Shown: positions 45,315-53,847 of the stretch, piece after piece
Layout of the letters: every line of letters begins with the position of its first letter
Numbering within the stretch: the stretch's first letter is position 1
NCBI GenBank assembly: GCA_001627865.1
Contig: LUQO01000047.1
Coordinates: 29,263 to 93,262, forward strand
Direction: 5' to 3'
DNA: 64,000 nucleotides
Origin: SAR324 cluster bacterium REDSEA-S27_B3
GTDB taxonomy: Bacteria; SAR324; NAC60-12
Program-made: the position numbers and the translations under genes
Notes under the pieces: model-generated
Databases searched by the model: none
What the model was told of the DNA's origin: nothing
What the model saw: the letters and a program-made list of their open reading frames with translations, nothing else

Positions 45315-47813
45315 CTATTTTGAGTGGTTCTTTTTTTTGGTGCCAGTCAGGTTAGGAAAGCCAATGGGTAAGACTTCTGCAAAAGATTTTACAAAATGTG
45401 TTTTGATTTCTCCTTTAATACTTTCATCTAAATCATCAAAATCCTTCTGATTTTCTGCCGGAAGTATGAGTTGAGTTATTCCTGCTCTTCTGGCGGCAAT
45501 TGTTTTTTCTTTAATTCCGCCTACAGGCATAACCAATCCGGTAAGAGTCAGCTCTCCGGTCATGGCAAGATTTGGAATGACAGGTTCCTGGGCGACTAAC
45601 GAATGCAGAGCGCAAGCCATAGTTATTCCGGCAGATGGACCATCCTTGGGGGTTGCACCCGCAGGTACATGCAGATGCACAAAATTTTCTGCAAAGAATT
45701 TTTGAATACGTTCATCCTTACTTCCAATTGAACGGATATAAGTGTATGCAATTTCAGTAGATTCAACCATAACATCGCCCAATTGCCCTGTCTGTTTGAA
45801 TCCAGGATTCTTTGCCTTAACACATGATGCCTCTATGAATAATGTTGCCCCGCCGACACTGGTATAAGCCAACCCGGTTATGACTCCAATTTTGGGTTTT
45901 TTGTAGCGGGTTTCTTCTGCAAAAGTTTTGCGCCCAAGCATTTCAGGAAGATCATTTTTACTGATCTTTACACAATCAGTTTCTTCTTCAACAATTTTCC
46001 GTGTTGATTTTCTCAGCAGTTTTTTTAGATTGTTTTCCAGTCCCCGTACACCTGCTTCTCTGGCATAGCCATCTATGATTTCACGTAAAACAAATTTGGG
46101 GAGGGAAAACTGAGCTTTTTTGAGACCGTGTGTTTTAAGTTGTTTGGGTAAAAGATGTTTTCTTGCTATCTCAAGCTTTTCCTCAAGGATATAGCCTGAC
46201 AGTCTGATTACTTCCATCCTGTCTAGCAATGCAGGTGGTATGGTTTCAGTCTGATTTGCTGTGCAGATAAAAAGTACTTTTGAAAGATCAAAACGCACAT
46301 CCAGATAATGATCAAGAAAATCTTTATTCTGTTCCGGGTCCAGTACTTCCAAAAGCGCTGAAGCAGGGTCGCCATGAAAACTGGCGCCAATTTTATCAAT
46401 CTCATCAAGCATAATTACCGGGTTAGCAGTTTTACTTGTTTTGATTGCATTGATAAACTTTCCCGGAAGCGCTCCTATATATGTTCGACGATGCCCTTTA
46501 ATTTCTGCTTCATCACGCATTCCTCCTAAAGAAAATCGATAAAATTTACGTCCCAAAGCCCTTGCAATTGATTGTCCGACTGATGTTTTTCCTGTACCAG
46601 GTGGACCAACAAGCAATACAATTGAACCTGCCAAATCTCCGTTGATGATTCCCACAGAAATCAGTTCAAGAATACGATCTTTGACATCATTCAGGCCATA
46701 ATGATCGCGATTGAGCACTCGTGCCGCACGCTGGATGTTAAAATAATCTTTACTGTATATCCCCCATGGTAAAATAGTAAGCCAGTCAAGATATGTACGA
46801 GTGACATTATATTCAGGCGAAGCAGGCTCAATTAAACGCAATTTCTCCAGTTCCTCATTTATGCGTTCCTGAGCCTCCTCTGTAAGTTTCAGTTTTTTAA
46901 TACGTGCTTCATATTTTTCTGTTTCACTTTCAGAGCCTTCTTTTGTTAAACCCAGTTCTTTTTTTATTTCCTTAAGTTGTTCTCTCAAGAAAAACTCTCT
47001 CTGCTGCTGGGACATCCTGTCTTCAACACGTTGAGATATTTTGAACTGTAGTTTTGCTACTTCAAGTTCATGGCGCAGCAGGTTCAATGCTTTTTCAATC
47101 CGATTTTTAATACTCCTTGTTTCCAGAACCTCCTGCAATTCCTGTCCGGAAGCAGTAGTCATAGATGCCGCAAAGTCGGCGAGGGTAGCAGGGTCTTTTA
47201 AGTTTATGCGCCCCATCAAGAGTCCCAGCTCTTCCTTAAACAGAGGATTCAACTGTACCAGTTCTTTAATCAGATTTATGATTGATACAGAAAATGCTTT
47301 CAGCTCATACTCTGTCTTTTGTCCACCAATATCCTGCAAATACTCTACTTTTGCATTGAACACAGGATCCTCTGCAACAATTTCAATAATTTCGAAACGC
47401 TCCATGACTTGCACTATAATATGCATCGGGTCGTTTCCATGTTTTGAGGCCTGCACAATTCTTCCAACAGCTCCTATCTTTGCCAGTTTTTTAGGAATAT
47501 TTTCCGTTTCGGAGTCATTGTTTCCATCTGCATCATAACTGTAAACTAAACCCACATAGCGTAATTCCCCTTTTAACTCCTCAAGTAAAACCTTTTCCAA
47601 TTGCTCATCAGAAATAATCACAGGCAACAGCATTTTTGGAAAAAGAGGACGATCGTAAAGGGGTACTATGAGAAGTGTGTCCGGAAAAACATCTTCACTG
47701 ATTACCAATGATTTATCTTCAGGAAGTGCTTCTCCAATTTTTTCAGGAACTTCTATTATTTCCTCTCGAGTTTCTTCGTCTTTTTCAAAATCCTGATCGG
47801 AAGAATCGTTCAT
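45315..47813 (-). CDS. lon: ATP-dependent protease Lon
   Basis: 832-residue cytosolic AAA+ serine protease that degrades damaged and regulatory proteins. The N-terminal substrate domain (about 45-240, [20 protein letters not shown]) is followed by a coiled coil, the ATPase with GPPGTGKTS (about 400) and [11 protein letters not shown], and the peptidase domain with the catalytic Ser in PKDGPSAG (near 727) and Lys in VGGIKEKT (near 769). The N-terminal extension and C-terminal tail ([10 protein letters not shown]) are variable. It sits between fliQ and udk, not in the usual clp-lon neighbourhood. No specific regulatory site is visible in the 200 bp upstream. Confidence 0.97.
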   Translation of the reverse strand: MNDSSDQDFEKDEETREEIIEVPEKIGEALPEDKSLVISEDVFPDTLLIVPLYDRPLFPKMLLPVIISDEQLEKVLLEELKGELRYVGLVYSYDADGNNDSETENIPKKLAKIGAVGRIVQASKHGNDPMHIIVQVMERFEIIEIVAEDPVFNAKVEYLQDIGGQKTEYELKAFSVSIINLIKELVQLNPLFKEELGLLMGRINLKDPATLADFAASMTTASGQELQEVLETRSIKNRIEKALNLLRHELEVAKLQFKISQRVEDRMSQQQREFFLREQLKEIKKELGLTKEGSESETEKYEARIKKLKLTEEAQERINEELEKLRLIEPASPEYNVTRTYLDWLTILPWGIYSKDYFNIQRAARVLNRDHYGLNDVKDRILELISVGIINGDLAGSIVLLVGPPGTGKTSVGQSIARALGRKFYRFSLGGMRDEAEIKGHRRTYIGALPGKFINAIKTSKTANPVIMLDEIDKIGASFHGDPASALLEVLDPEQNKDFLDHYLDVRFDLSKVLFICTANQTETIPPALLDRMEVIRLSGYILEEKLEIARKHLLPKQLKTHGLKKAQFSLPKFVLREIIDGYAREAGVRGLENNLKKLLRKSTRKIVEEETDCVKISKNDLPEMLGRKTFAEETRYKKPKIGVITGLAYTSVGGATLFIEASCVKAKNPGFKQTGQLGDVMVESTEIAYTYIRSIGSKDERIQKFFAENFVHLHVPAGATPKDGPSAGITMACALHSLVAQEPVIPNLAMTGELTLTGLVMPVGGIKEKTIAARRAGITQLILPAENQKDFDDLDESIKGEIKTHFVKSFAEVLPIGFPNLTGTKKKNHSK

Positions 47814-48015
47814 ATTTATTTGTATATCTTGATAACTAGTTGATATTAATAATAATAATTTACTGTTAATTATTTTGAAATACTTTTCAGCAATTTTCGA
47901 ATTTTCTGCATAATATTATCCATTATCACTGGCTGATCGTCTAGCCAGAAATAACAATTAGATAAATTTCGCTTATTTGCAGCTGGAACCTGTGAAGAGG
48001 ATTCACAGTTTTATT

Positions 48016-48288
48016 TTACCAGCCTATATAACTGGGGAGGTTGTTGAAAATACCGGCCATATAAGTCGTGGCCTGTGTGAGAAGCCAGGGAAAGAGAATA
48101 GCCATAACAGCTATCATTGCACCCATTTTAGGAATTATTGCCAAAGTTTGTTCCTGAATTTGAGTTACCGCCTGAAAAATGGAAACAATTAAGCCTACCA
48201 CCAAGGCTCCAATCAGCATCGGTGCGGCTAGAAGCGCTGCCATACGCATCGCTTCTATCATTATGGAAACTACAAGTGCTTCTGTCAA
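48016..48288 (-). CDS. fliQ: Flagellar export protein FliQ
   Basis: 90-residue membrane protein of the flagellar type III export gate (FliPQR complex), with two transmembrane helices (about 12-34 and 52-72) and the family pattern AMRMAALLAAPMLIGALVVG and SIFQAVTQIQEQTLAIIPK. It follows fliP by 24 bp, as in most flagellar operons, but fliR and flhB do not follow; lon does. Those genes must lie elsewhere. Confidence 0.95.
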   Translation of the reverse strand: MTEALVVSIMIEAMRMAALLAAPMLIGALVVGLIVSIFQAVTQIQEQTLAIIPKMGAMIAVMAILFPWLLTQATTYMAGIFNNLPSYIGW

Positions 48289-48312
48289 AACAAACTAATA
48301 CAATAAGTGAGG

Positions 48313-49143
48313 CTAAAACTCAACAAAGCTTTTTATCATTGATCCGAGTATCAAGTGCCATCCGTCTACAAGTACAAAAAGCATCAGTTTGAACGGCAGG
48401 GAAATCATCACCGGCGGCATCATCATCATACCCATTGCCATCAGAATTGAGGCAACAACCATATCAATTACAAGAAAAGGTACATACAATAAAAAACCAA
48501 TTTGGAAAGCTGCTTTGAGTTCACTGATTACGAAAGCAGGAATCATAACCCAGATTGGAATATCCTCCAAGTTATTCGGACGCTCCAATTTGGCAATACG
48601 AACAAACATAGCCAGATCCTTTTCCCTGGTAAAATTCCCCATAAAACGTTTTATCGGCTGAGCGGCACGGTCCATAAATTCCTGCTGTGTAATAGTCTCA
48701 TTCATATATGGTCCAAGAGCAACATCGTTGACTTCTTCCCATACTGGCATCATCACAAACAGTGAAAGGAAAAGTGCAATTCCTATCACAATTTGATTTG
48801 AAGGAGCCTGTGGAGTGCCAATCGCCTGTCTTAAAAAAGATAAAACAATTACAAATCGAGTGAAGGATGTTGTCATAATTAAAATCGCCGGAGCCAAAGT
48901 GAGAATCGTCAGCAAAAAGACGATCTGCAACGTGGTAGAAACCTGCTGGGGTGTAGTTGCAGAATCCACAGAGATGTTGATCCCCGGTAATGGAGATTGG
49001 GCAAAGAGCGGCATTTTCATACAAAAAAATGTCAGTAACAGCAAAATTACAGACAAAATACTAATGTATCTGAAGGCACTGTTTGAACTAATGAATCCTT
49101 TCAAAAAACTTTTTCCCGGATTCAAGTGATTTTGTTCAAGCAT
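48313..49143 (-). CDS. fliP: Flagellar export protein FliP
   Basis: 276-residue export-gate subunit made as a precursor: a hydrophobic N-terminal stretch (about 27-48) looks like a signal peptide ending near LFAQ, and four transmembrane helices follow. Diagnostic blocks: TTSFTRFVIVLSFLRQAIGT, PSNQIVIGIALFLSLFVMMPV, IPAFVISELKAAFQIGFLLY, VPFLVIDMVVASILMAMGM, PFKLMLFVLVDGWHLI. It lies between fliO and fliQ. Confidence 0.97.
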   Translation of the reverse strand: MLEQNHLNPGKSFLKGFISSNSAFRYISILSVILLLLTFFCMKMPLFAQSPLPGINISVDSATTPQQVSTTLQIVFLLTILTLAPAILIMTTSFTRFVIVLSFLRQAIGTPQAPSNQIVIGIALFLSLFVMMPVWEEVNDVALGPYMNETITQQEFMDRAAQPIKRFMGNFTREKDLAMFVRIAKLERPNNLEDIPIWVMIPAFVISELKAAFQIGFLLYVPFLVIDMVVASILMAMGMMMMPPVMISLPFKLMLFVLVDGWHLILGSMIKSFVEF

Positions 49144-49166
49144 CTTTAAATGAATTTGTATGAGAT

Positions 49167-50393
49167 TTATTTTATCGGCTTTAAAAATTTTAGACGTTCT
49201 GACAGCTTATTGGCGAAATCCTGTACTGACTGATTTCCATAAGCCAGTTTTTCTGGCTTATCCTGCATCTTTGTAAATCGAGGTCTGATTGGAGTGGAAA
49301 AATTTTTATTTTCATCAGTTGATTGATCAAAATCATTTCCCTGCTGAGAGTTTGGTTTGAGAAAAATCTCTTTCCCCTCGTTTTCATTTTCAATAACTTC
49401 ATCAAAGTTTTCTTCCTTGTCAACCTGATTAAACTCAGGTGCATCTGCATCCTGAGCATCAACTGCACGGGCTCTTAAAAAATCAGCACGGGCTTGATCA
49501 ATGTTAATTTGATCATTTTTCTCATCTGTCTGAAGTACGTGTAGAAATGACTGATCAGTTTCATCTTGTAACTCAGCAATCAAATTGATAGATGAAGGAG
49601 TTACCCCACAAGCAAACTTCCGATTGTTCATGTCTAAAATAACTACTTTCTGCTTTGGCCCGACATGAAAACTTGAAACCTGTTTTATTCGAACACTTCC
49701 TTGCATCGAAGGGAATCTGCCGCTGAAAAACCGATTATAAAGATACGCTATCAAATAAATCAGGAGCAGCACAAACAGCAGTGACAGAACCAGTGTCAAC
49801 ATCGTTGTAGCCCAGTCCTCTGTTGCAATCGGCATAAAATCATTCATATCATTTAAAAAAGATTCATCTGCGGAATTACCAGAAATAGTTGAAGATAAAG
49901 TCTGGTCAGTATTTACTCGACTCTCGACTTCCTTTGTCAGAACTTCTGTGTTTGAAAGTGAAGGTGTAGAAGTAATTAATCTGCGCAAACCAAGGGAGAC
50001 ATAATTCCCATTTCGAGATATGTCCGGATGATCCAGTTTGAAGCTTGGAGATTTAAGTATGATATCTAAATGAACAACATTTGTTTCCGGAACTTGTACT
50101 GCACGAACTGCCTTGATGAATGAATCCGATTTTGTTTCAGTCTGGAGAGGCAAAGCTGGATCTGCGTGAACTGAGTTAAACCGCAAACTCATAGATCCGT
50201 GATCAAAATTTATAATAGGTTCACCATTATATTTCCCATCAAACTCCAAAAGGATTTGTTCTACTTCATGACGTGAATCAACCTCAATGTTTTTAAGAGT
50301 AATTAATGCTGATGCAAAGGCAGGAAATATCCAGATGACAGAAAATATCAGTAAAATAACTGCTTTGAGCCTGGATGGTCTCAGGAAACTCAT
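49167..50393 (-). CDS. fliO: FliO-type protein with extended N-terminal (AMIN-like) domain
   Basis: 408 residues, much longer than the roughly 120-residue enterobacterial FliO, which helps FliP assemble. Order: signal or anchor (about 10-29); a periplasmic beta-rich domain (about 30-140, LITLKNIEVDSRHEVEQILL and VVHLDIILKS) resembling AMIN; a linker; a transmembrane helix (about 195-218); then a FliO-type cytosolic part (about 225-290, GSVRIKQVSSFHVGPKQKVVIL). A long acidic tail (about 300-360) and a basic C-terminus finish it. Assignment rests on the FliO pattern and the position right before fliP. Start ATG at 50393. Confidence 0.8.
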   Translation of the reverse strand: MSFLRPSRLKAVILLIFSVIWIFPAFASALITLKNIEVDSRHEVEQILLEFDGKYNGEPIINFDHGSMSLRFNSVHADPALPLQTETKSDSFIKAVRAVQVPETNVVHLDIILKSPSFKLDHPDISRNGNYVSLGLRRLITSTPSLSNTEVLTKEVESRVNTDQTLSSTISGNSADESFLNDMNDFMPIATEDWATTMLTLVLSLLFVLLLIYLIAYLYNRFFSGRFPSMQGSVRIKQVSSFHVGPKQKVVILDMNNRKFACGVTPSSINLIAELQDETDQSFLHVLQTDEKNDQINIDQARADFLRARAVDAQDADAPEFNQVDKEENFDEVIENENEGKEIFLKPNSQQGNDFDQSTDENKNFSTPIRPRFTKMQDKPEKLAYGNQSVQDFANKLSERLKFLKPIK

Positions 50394-50403
50394 GTTAATT
50401 CCT

Positions 50404-50853
50404 TCAAAGTGCTTCGAAGCGATTATCAGGGCTAATTATATCGGTGATGCGTATAGCGAATTTTTCATTAACAACAATAACTTCCCCGCGTGCAACCAGT
50501 AAATCGTTGGCACGAATATCCAGAGGCTGTCCAACCATACTATCCAGTTCAATAATAGATTGTTCCTCCAGTTCCAATAGATCACTGATCAGCATCTGAG
50601 TCCGTCCAACTTCCACTACAATAGAAAGTTGTACATCAAATAGAAAATTTATATCTATATCACCTGTTGTCAGAGAAGAATTTGATTCATCAGATCCTGC
50701 TTCAGTTGCTTCTCCTTCATTCCCGTTTTTCTGATCACTACTTCCATTAGCTTTAACTTCAGAAAGTATTTGATCTCTGTTAGCCTTCAGTTCACTTTCA
50801 ACATCAGACCAGTCAAGGTTATCAAGATTTTCAAATGCTTCTTCTTCTGCCAT
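50404..50853 (-). CDS. fliN: Flagellar motor switch protein FliN
   Basis: 149-residue C-ring protein that binds CheY-P and export components. A highly acidic N-terminal region (about 1-70) precedes one SpoA domain (about 73-145): VQLSIVVEVGRTQMLISDLL, ELDSMVGQPLDIRANDLLVARGEVIVVNEKFAIRIT. Normally fliM lies just upstream of fliN, but here a FliL-type gene does, so fliM must be elsewhere. fliO follows 10 bp after the stop. Confidence 0.93.
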   Translation of the reverse strand: MAEEEAFENLDNLDWSDVESELKANRDQILSEVKANGSSDQKNGNEGEATEAGSDESNSSLTTGDIDINFLFDVQLSIVVEVGRTQMLISDLLELEEQSIIELDSMVGQPLDIRANDLLVARGEVIVVNEKFAIRITDIISPDNRFEAL

Positions 50854-50992
50854 CGTTCATTGTTTCAATATTTATGTTCAAAAAAAATCAATTTTAGCCA
50901 GGCTAATTCTTTCAATTTTTCTTTAGAGAAAATTCCGTATTAATTTGAATTCATTAATAAAAGACTTATTTTAAATTATATAAATAAATTTT

Positions 50993-51490
50993 TTACTGAC
51001 GATAAAATTCCAGAAATAATATTCTCCGAATAGGTGCTGTATCTTCCCATGCTGATCTATTGGGAAAAAGTGAATTTAGACGTATTTGTAAATCATTTTT
51101 GATAACGGCTCTATTTTTTGTGTCATCAAACTGTTCAACAGTAATTGAATTCAGGTGTGTGATTACCAGGTCTCTTGCAATTGGCAACCGTGTCAGAAGC
51201 CACTCCTTTGCGGATGAATTTTCAAATGCCAACTGGATACTGCTTTTCAAAAAATATTTGTCTCCAGGCATATTTACCACAAATGTACCCAGATCAAGAT
51301 AAAGAGGATCTGCAAGTGGTGGCGGCCCCTCTCGTATTACTTTATTTGCTGCGGTTTCTTCTTGTGCATTCAGGACAGGAGTAAATACAAAACACAATAG
51401 CAGCAATATACTGTGAGACTTCTTAGCAATGTTTACAAATAGCCTGCGGTGAATTTGTTTTTTTATTACTTTGTGTTCCCCTTCATCCAT
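50993..51490 (-). CDS. FliL-family protein, second copy
   Basis: 165 residues. A membrane anchor or signal (about 26-43, ending VLNAQ) precedes a FliL core: YLDLGTFVVNMPGDKYFLKSSIQLAF, LPIARDLVITHLNSITVEQFD, and LNSLFPN with ILFLEFYRQ at the end. FliL proteins surround the stator and link torque output to load. The N-terminus before the anchor is basic. It is distinct from the canonical-looking fliL at 51602-52132 and sits where fliM usually does. One may serve the normal motor and the other a different stator or surface process. Confidence 0.82.
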   Translation of the reverse strand: MDEGEHKVIKKQIHRRLFVNIAKKSHSILLLLCFVFTPVLNAQEETAANKVIREGPPPLADPLYLDLGTFVVNMPGDKYFLKSSIQLAFENSSAKEWLLTRLPIARDLVITHLNSITVEQFDDTKNRAVIKNDLQIRLNSLFPNRSAWEDTAPIRRILFLEFYRQ

Positions 51491-51601
51491 CGCAGTTTCT
51501 TATCTCACATAATTCAAAGGCAGTTCTGACTTTCTCCGATGTTTTAATTCAATACGTGTTGACTGCCTTCCAGTATGCTGTCAACTGAAAACATACTGCT
51601 G

Positions 51602-52132
51602 TCACTGTACTACAAATTCTTCAAACAAAACTTTTTTGATTGGCTCAGGATCTTCCCATTCAGGTTTGCTTGGGAAAACCTGACTGATGCTGCTGATTAA
51701 GCGTTGTCTCAATGCTTCTCTGGCATCCGATTGTTTTACTTCCTCAACAGACAATTCCTGCAATTCAGAAAGTACAATGTCTTTTACCTCAACTAAACGA
51801 ACTGTAAGGTACGCTGCCGCGCTGGGTTCACTCAACATCAACTGTATTGTGGTTTTTAAAAAACGACGACCGTCTTTCAGGTTTACTACAAAACTTTCCA
51901 GGGGCAGAAAAACAGGCTCAGCCATGGGTTCTGCCACATCTGTCACAGGCTGTTCTTCTTCGGGCAGCTGTTCTTCTTCATCACCAGACATAAGTAAAAA
52001 AACCACTATGCCGATGACCAGTAATAGTACGACTGCGACAATAATTATGATCAGTTTCTTTTTACCACCGCCACTTTTAGTCTCGCCGTTACCGCTTCCC
52101 CCTCCTCCACCTTCTTCTACTTCTTCTGCCAT
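51602..52132 (-). CDS. fliL: Flagellar basal-body protein FliL
   Basis: 176 residues with a Gly-rich acidic start (about 1-20), one transmembrane helix (LIIIIVAVVLLLVIGIVVFL, about 28-47), an acidic linker, and a FliL domain: FLPLESFVVNLKDGRRFLKT, YLTVRLVEVKDIVLSELQEL, and VFPSKPEWEDPEPIKKVLFE. Start of the flagellar block, about 155 bp downstream of a lytic transglycosylase gene, followed by a second fliL-type gene. Confidence 0.93.
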   Translation of the reverse strand: MAEEVEEGGGGGSGNGETKSGGGKKKLIIIIVAVVLLLVIGIVVFLLMSGDEEEQLPEEEQPVTDVAEPMAEPVFLPLESFVVNLKDGRRFLKTTIQLMLSEPSAAAYLTVRLVEVKDIVLSELQELSVEEVKQSDAREALRQRLISSISQVFPSKPEWEDPEPIKKVLFEEFVVQ

Positions 52133-52288
52133 GTCATCTCCGTGTGTGTTCTATGAAATTTATTTTGCTAAAATAAAATCTGCATTTTGGCAGCAATATA
52201 TAAACTCCCTGTTTCAATCCAGCAATTAATTAATTACAGCTGTCGTCTGAAGTTTAATTCCTTTGGTGTATAAAACATCAAACATATC

Positions 52289-53047
52289 TCAGCTTGATGA
52301 AACCCATACACGTGGTGCACCTTGAAAATAAAGTTCAGGATATTTACTGCGTGCAATTTTTAGCATTGCTAAAAATTTAGGCACGTACTCATAAGTTTCT
52401 TTGCGTAATTTAAGTTTCCAGAAATTTCTTGTTCCTTGTGATTTCATTTGGCGCTCCATGTAGTTGGGACCTCCGTTATACCCAGCCAAAGCAAGCTCCC
52501 AGTTTTTGTTGAACATGTCTCCGAGCTTTCTCAGATAACGTGCTGCGGAATGTGTAGCTTTTTTCCAATTAAGTCTGTCATCGGAAATTAAGTTCACTCT
52601 CAACCCATAATCTCCCGCGGTAGCCCTTGTAAACTGCCACATTCCTCGTGCGTGTCCGGAATCCGCATGTTTATCAAAACATGATTCTAGTATTGGTAAA
52701 TGTGCAAGTTCCGGAGGCAGTTTGTACTTATAAAAAACTCTGTGGATGTAATATAGATATCTTTTGGAAGCAGCTCTGTCTAAACAGGTTTTGACATGGT
52801 TGTTATTATCATAAACTTTAACGTATTCATTTATACGTATATTGGATTGTTTCCAAACACCGTCACTGTCGTATTGCCTGTCATCTGTTTTCAGGACTGG
52901 TTTGATGCTGCACCCTGCAATTATTAATGAAGAGCCAATGAGCAGATACAGGTTTGCAAATTTTTTTTTCTTTTTTTTATTTGGTATTAAATGTAGTGAT
53001 GTCTGACCAGGGTTTCGCAGGTGAATATCTCGCCAATCTGAAGACAT
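52289..53047 (-). CDS. Lytic transglycosylase (SLT domain lipoprotein)
   Basis: 252-residue periplasmic lipoprotein that cleaves peptidoglycan glycan strands to 1,6-anhydro products. The lipobox is LIIAGC (C46), after a Lys-rich stretch. The SLT domain has LPILES (E121 catalytic), HARGMWQFTRATAGDYGL, and LALAGYNGGPNYM. The first 20 codons overlap ispE (61 bp), and no later ATG precedes the signal, so the overlap appears real. Its place ahead of fliL suggests it opens the wall for the flagellar rod, but MltD-like general turnover fits as well. Confidence 0.88.
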   Translation of the reverse strand: MSSDWRDIHLRNPGQTSLHLIPNKKKKKKFANLYLLIGSSLIIAGCSIKPVLKTDDRQYDSDGVWKQSNIRINEYVKVYDNNNHVKTCLDRAASKRYLYYIHRVFYKYKLPPELAHLPILESCFDKHADSGHARGMWQFTRATAGDYGLRVNLISDDRLNWKKATHSAARYLRKLGDMFNKNWELALAGYNGGPNYMERQMKSQGTRNFWKLKLRKETYEYVPKFLAMLKIARSKYPELYFQGAPRVWVSSS

Positions 53048-53847
53048 GAAAAATTTTTATATGCCTGATATTGCTTATCTTTATTGTTAAATACTCCAAA
53101 CACTGCAGAACCGCTCCCAGAGACTAATGCACCAAATGCACCATTTTCGAGCAATAACGATTTCAATTTTGATAATACGGGATATTGAACCAGCAGAGAT
53201 GATTCAAACTGATTTTGCATTTGAGATTTCAGCTCATCAAATGAGGATATTTTTGGAAAGATTGCCTGCATTTTCGGAAGACAATTTTGGTAGGCCTCTA
53301 GTGTGGAGATTGAAAAAGATGGCTTTATAATTAGAACATGAAATTCAGGATATTCGTCCAAGGTTTTGAGTTTTTCACCACGACCACGAATTTCAGCAGG
53401 TGCAGGCTGAAGGAAAAATGGCACATCTGAACCTAAATCAAGCGCCATTTCGTGAAGAGTTTCCGGAGGAAACAAACCATCAGAGTCAGAAGATTTTCGA
53501 TAAATATAATTCAGGGCTTTAATTGTTCCTGCCGCATTTCCGCTCCCTCCGCCAAGTCCTGCACCTGAAGGTATCTGTTTTTCCAAAAAAATATCCTGAT
53601 TTACTTTGATGCCGCTATATTGCTCAAAAGACTTCACGGCATGAACAACCAGATTGTCTTCATGGGATGCAGAAACAGCTGCACCGCGACACTGGAATCT
53701 CAGTCCATTATTTTTATTTGGTGTAAAGGTTAATGAATCATATAAACTGACGGGCACCATGTGCATATATAATTCATGGAATCCGTCTTCACGCTTACCT
53801 AATATATAAAGTATTGGATTTATTTTTGCCGGTGTCCGGATTTTCAT
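52987..53847 (-). CDS. ispE: 4-diphosphocytidyl-2-C-methyl-D-erythritol kinase
   Basis: 286-residue GHMP kinase of the non-mevalonate isoprenoid pathway, phosphorylating CDP-methylerythritol. Motifs: N-terminal RTPAKINPILYILGKREDGFH, ATP-binding PSGAGLGGGSGNAAG (about 93-107), ALDLGSDVPFFL and the C-terminal GALVSGSGSAVFGVF. ATG at 53847 directly abuts the stop of the upstream peptidase gene. Its end overlaps the start of the lytic transglycosylase gene. Confidence 0.95.
   Translation of the reverse strand: MKIRTPAKINPILYILGKREDGFHELYMHMVPVSLYDSLTFTPNKNNGLRFQCRGAAVSASHEDNLVVHAVKSFEQYSGIKVNQDIFLEKQIPSGAGLGGGSGNAAGTIKALNYIYRKSSDSDGLFPPETLHEMALDLGSDVPFFLQPAPAEIRGRGEKLKTLDEYPEFHVLIIKPSFSISTLEAYQNCLPKMQAIFPKISSFDELKSQMQNQFESSLLVQYPVLSKLKSLLLENGAFGALVSGSGSAVFGVFNNKDKQYQAYKNFSCLQIGEIFTCETLVRHHYI

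Noticed and set aside
47041..47538. 165-codon + strand frame.
   Set aside because: Antisense within lon; Ser/Ile/Phe-rich shadow translation.
51687..52229. 180-codon + strand frame rich in Ser and Pro.
   Set aside because: Antisense to fliL; its proline stretch mirrors the Gly-rich N-terminus of FliL.
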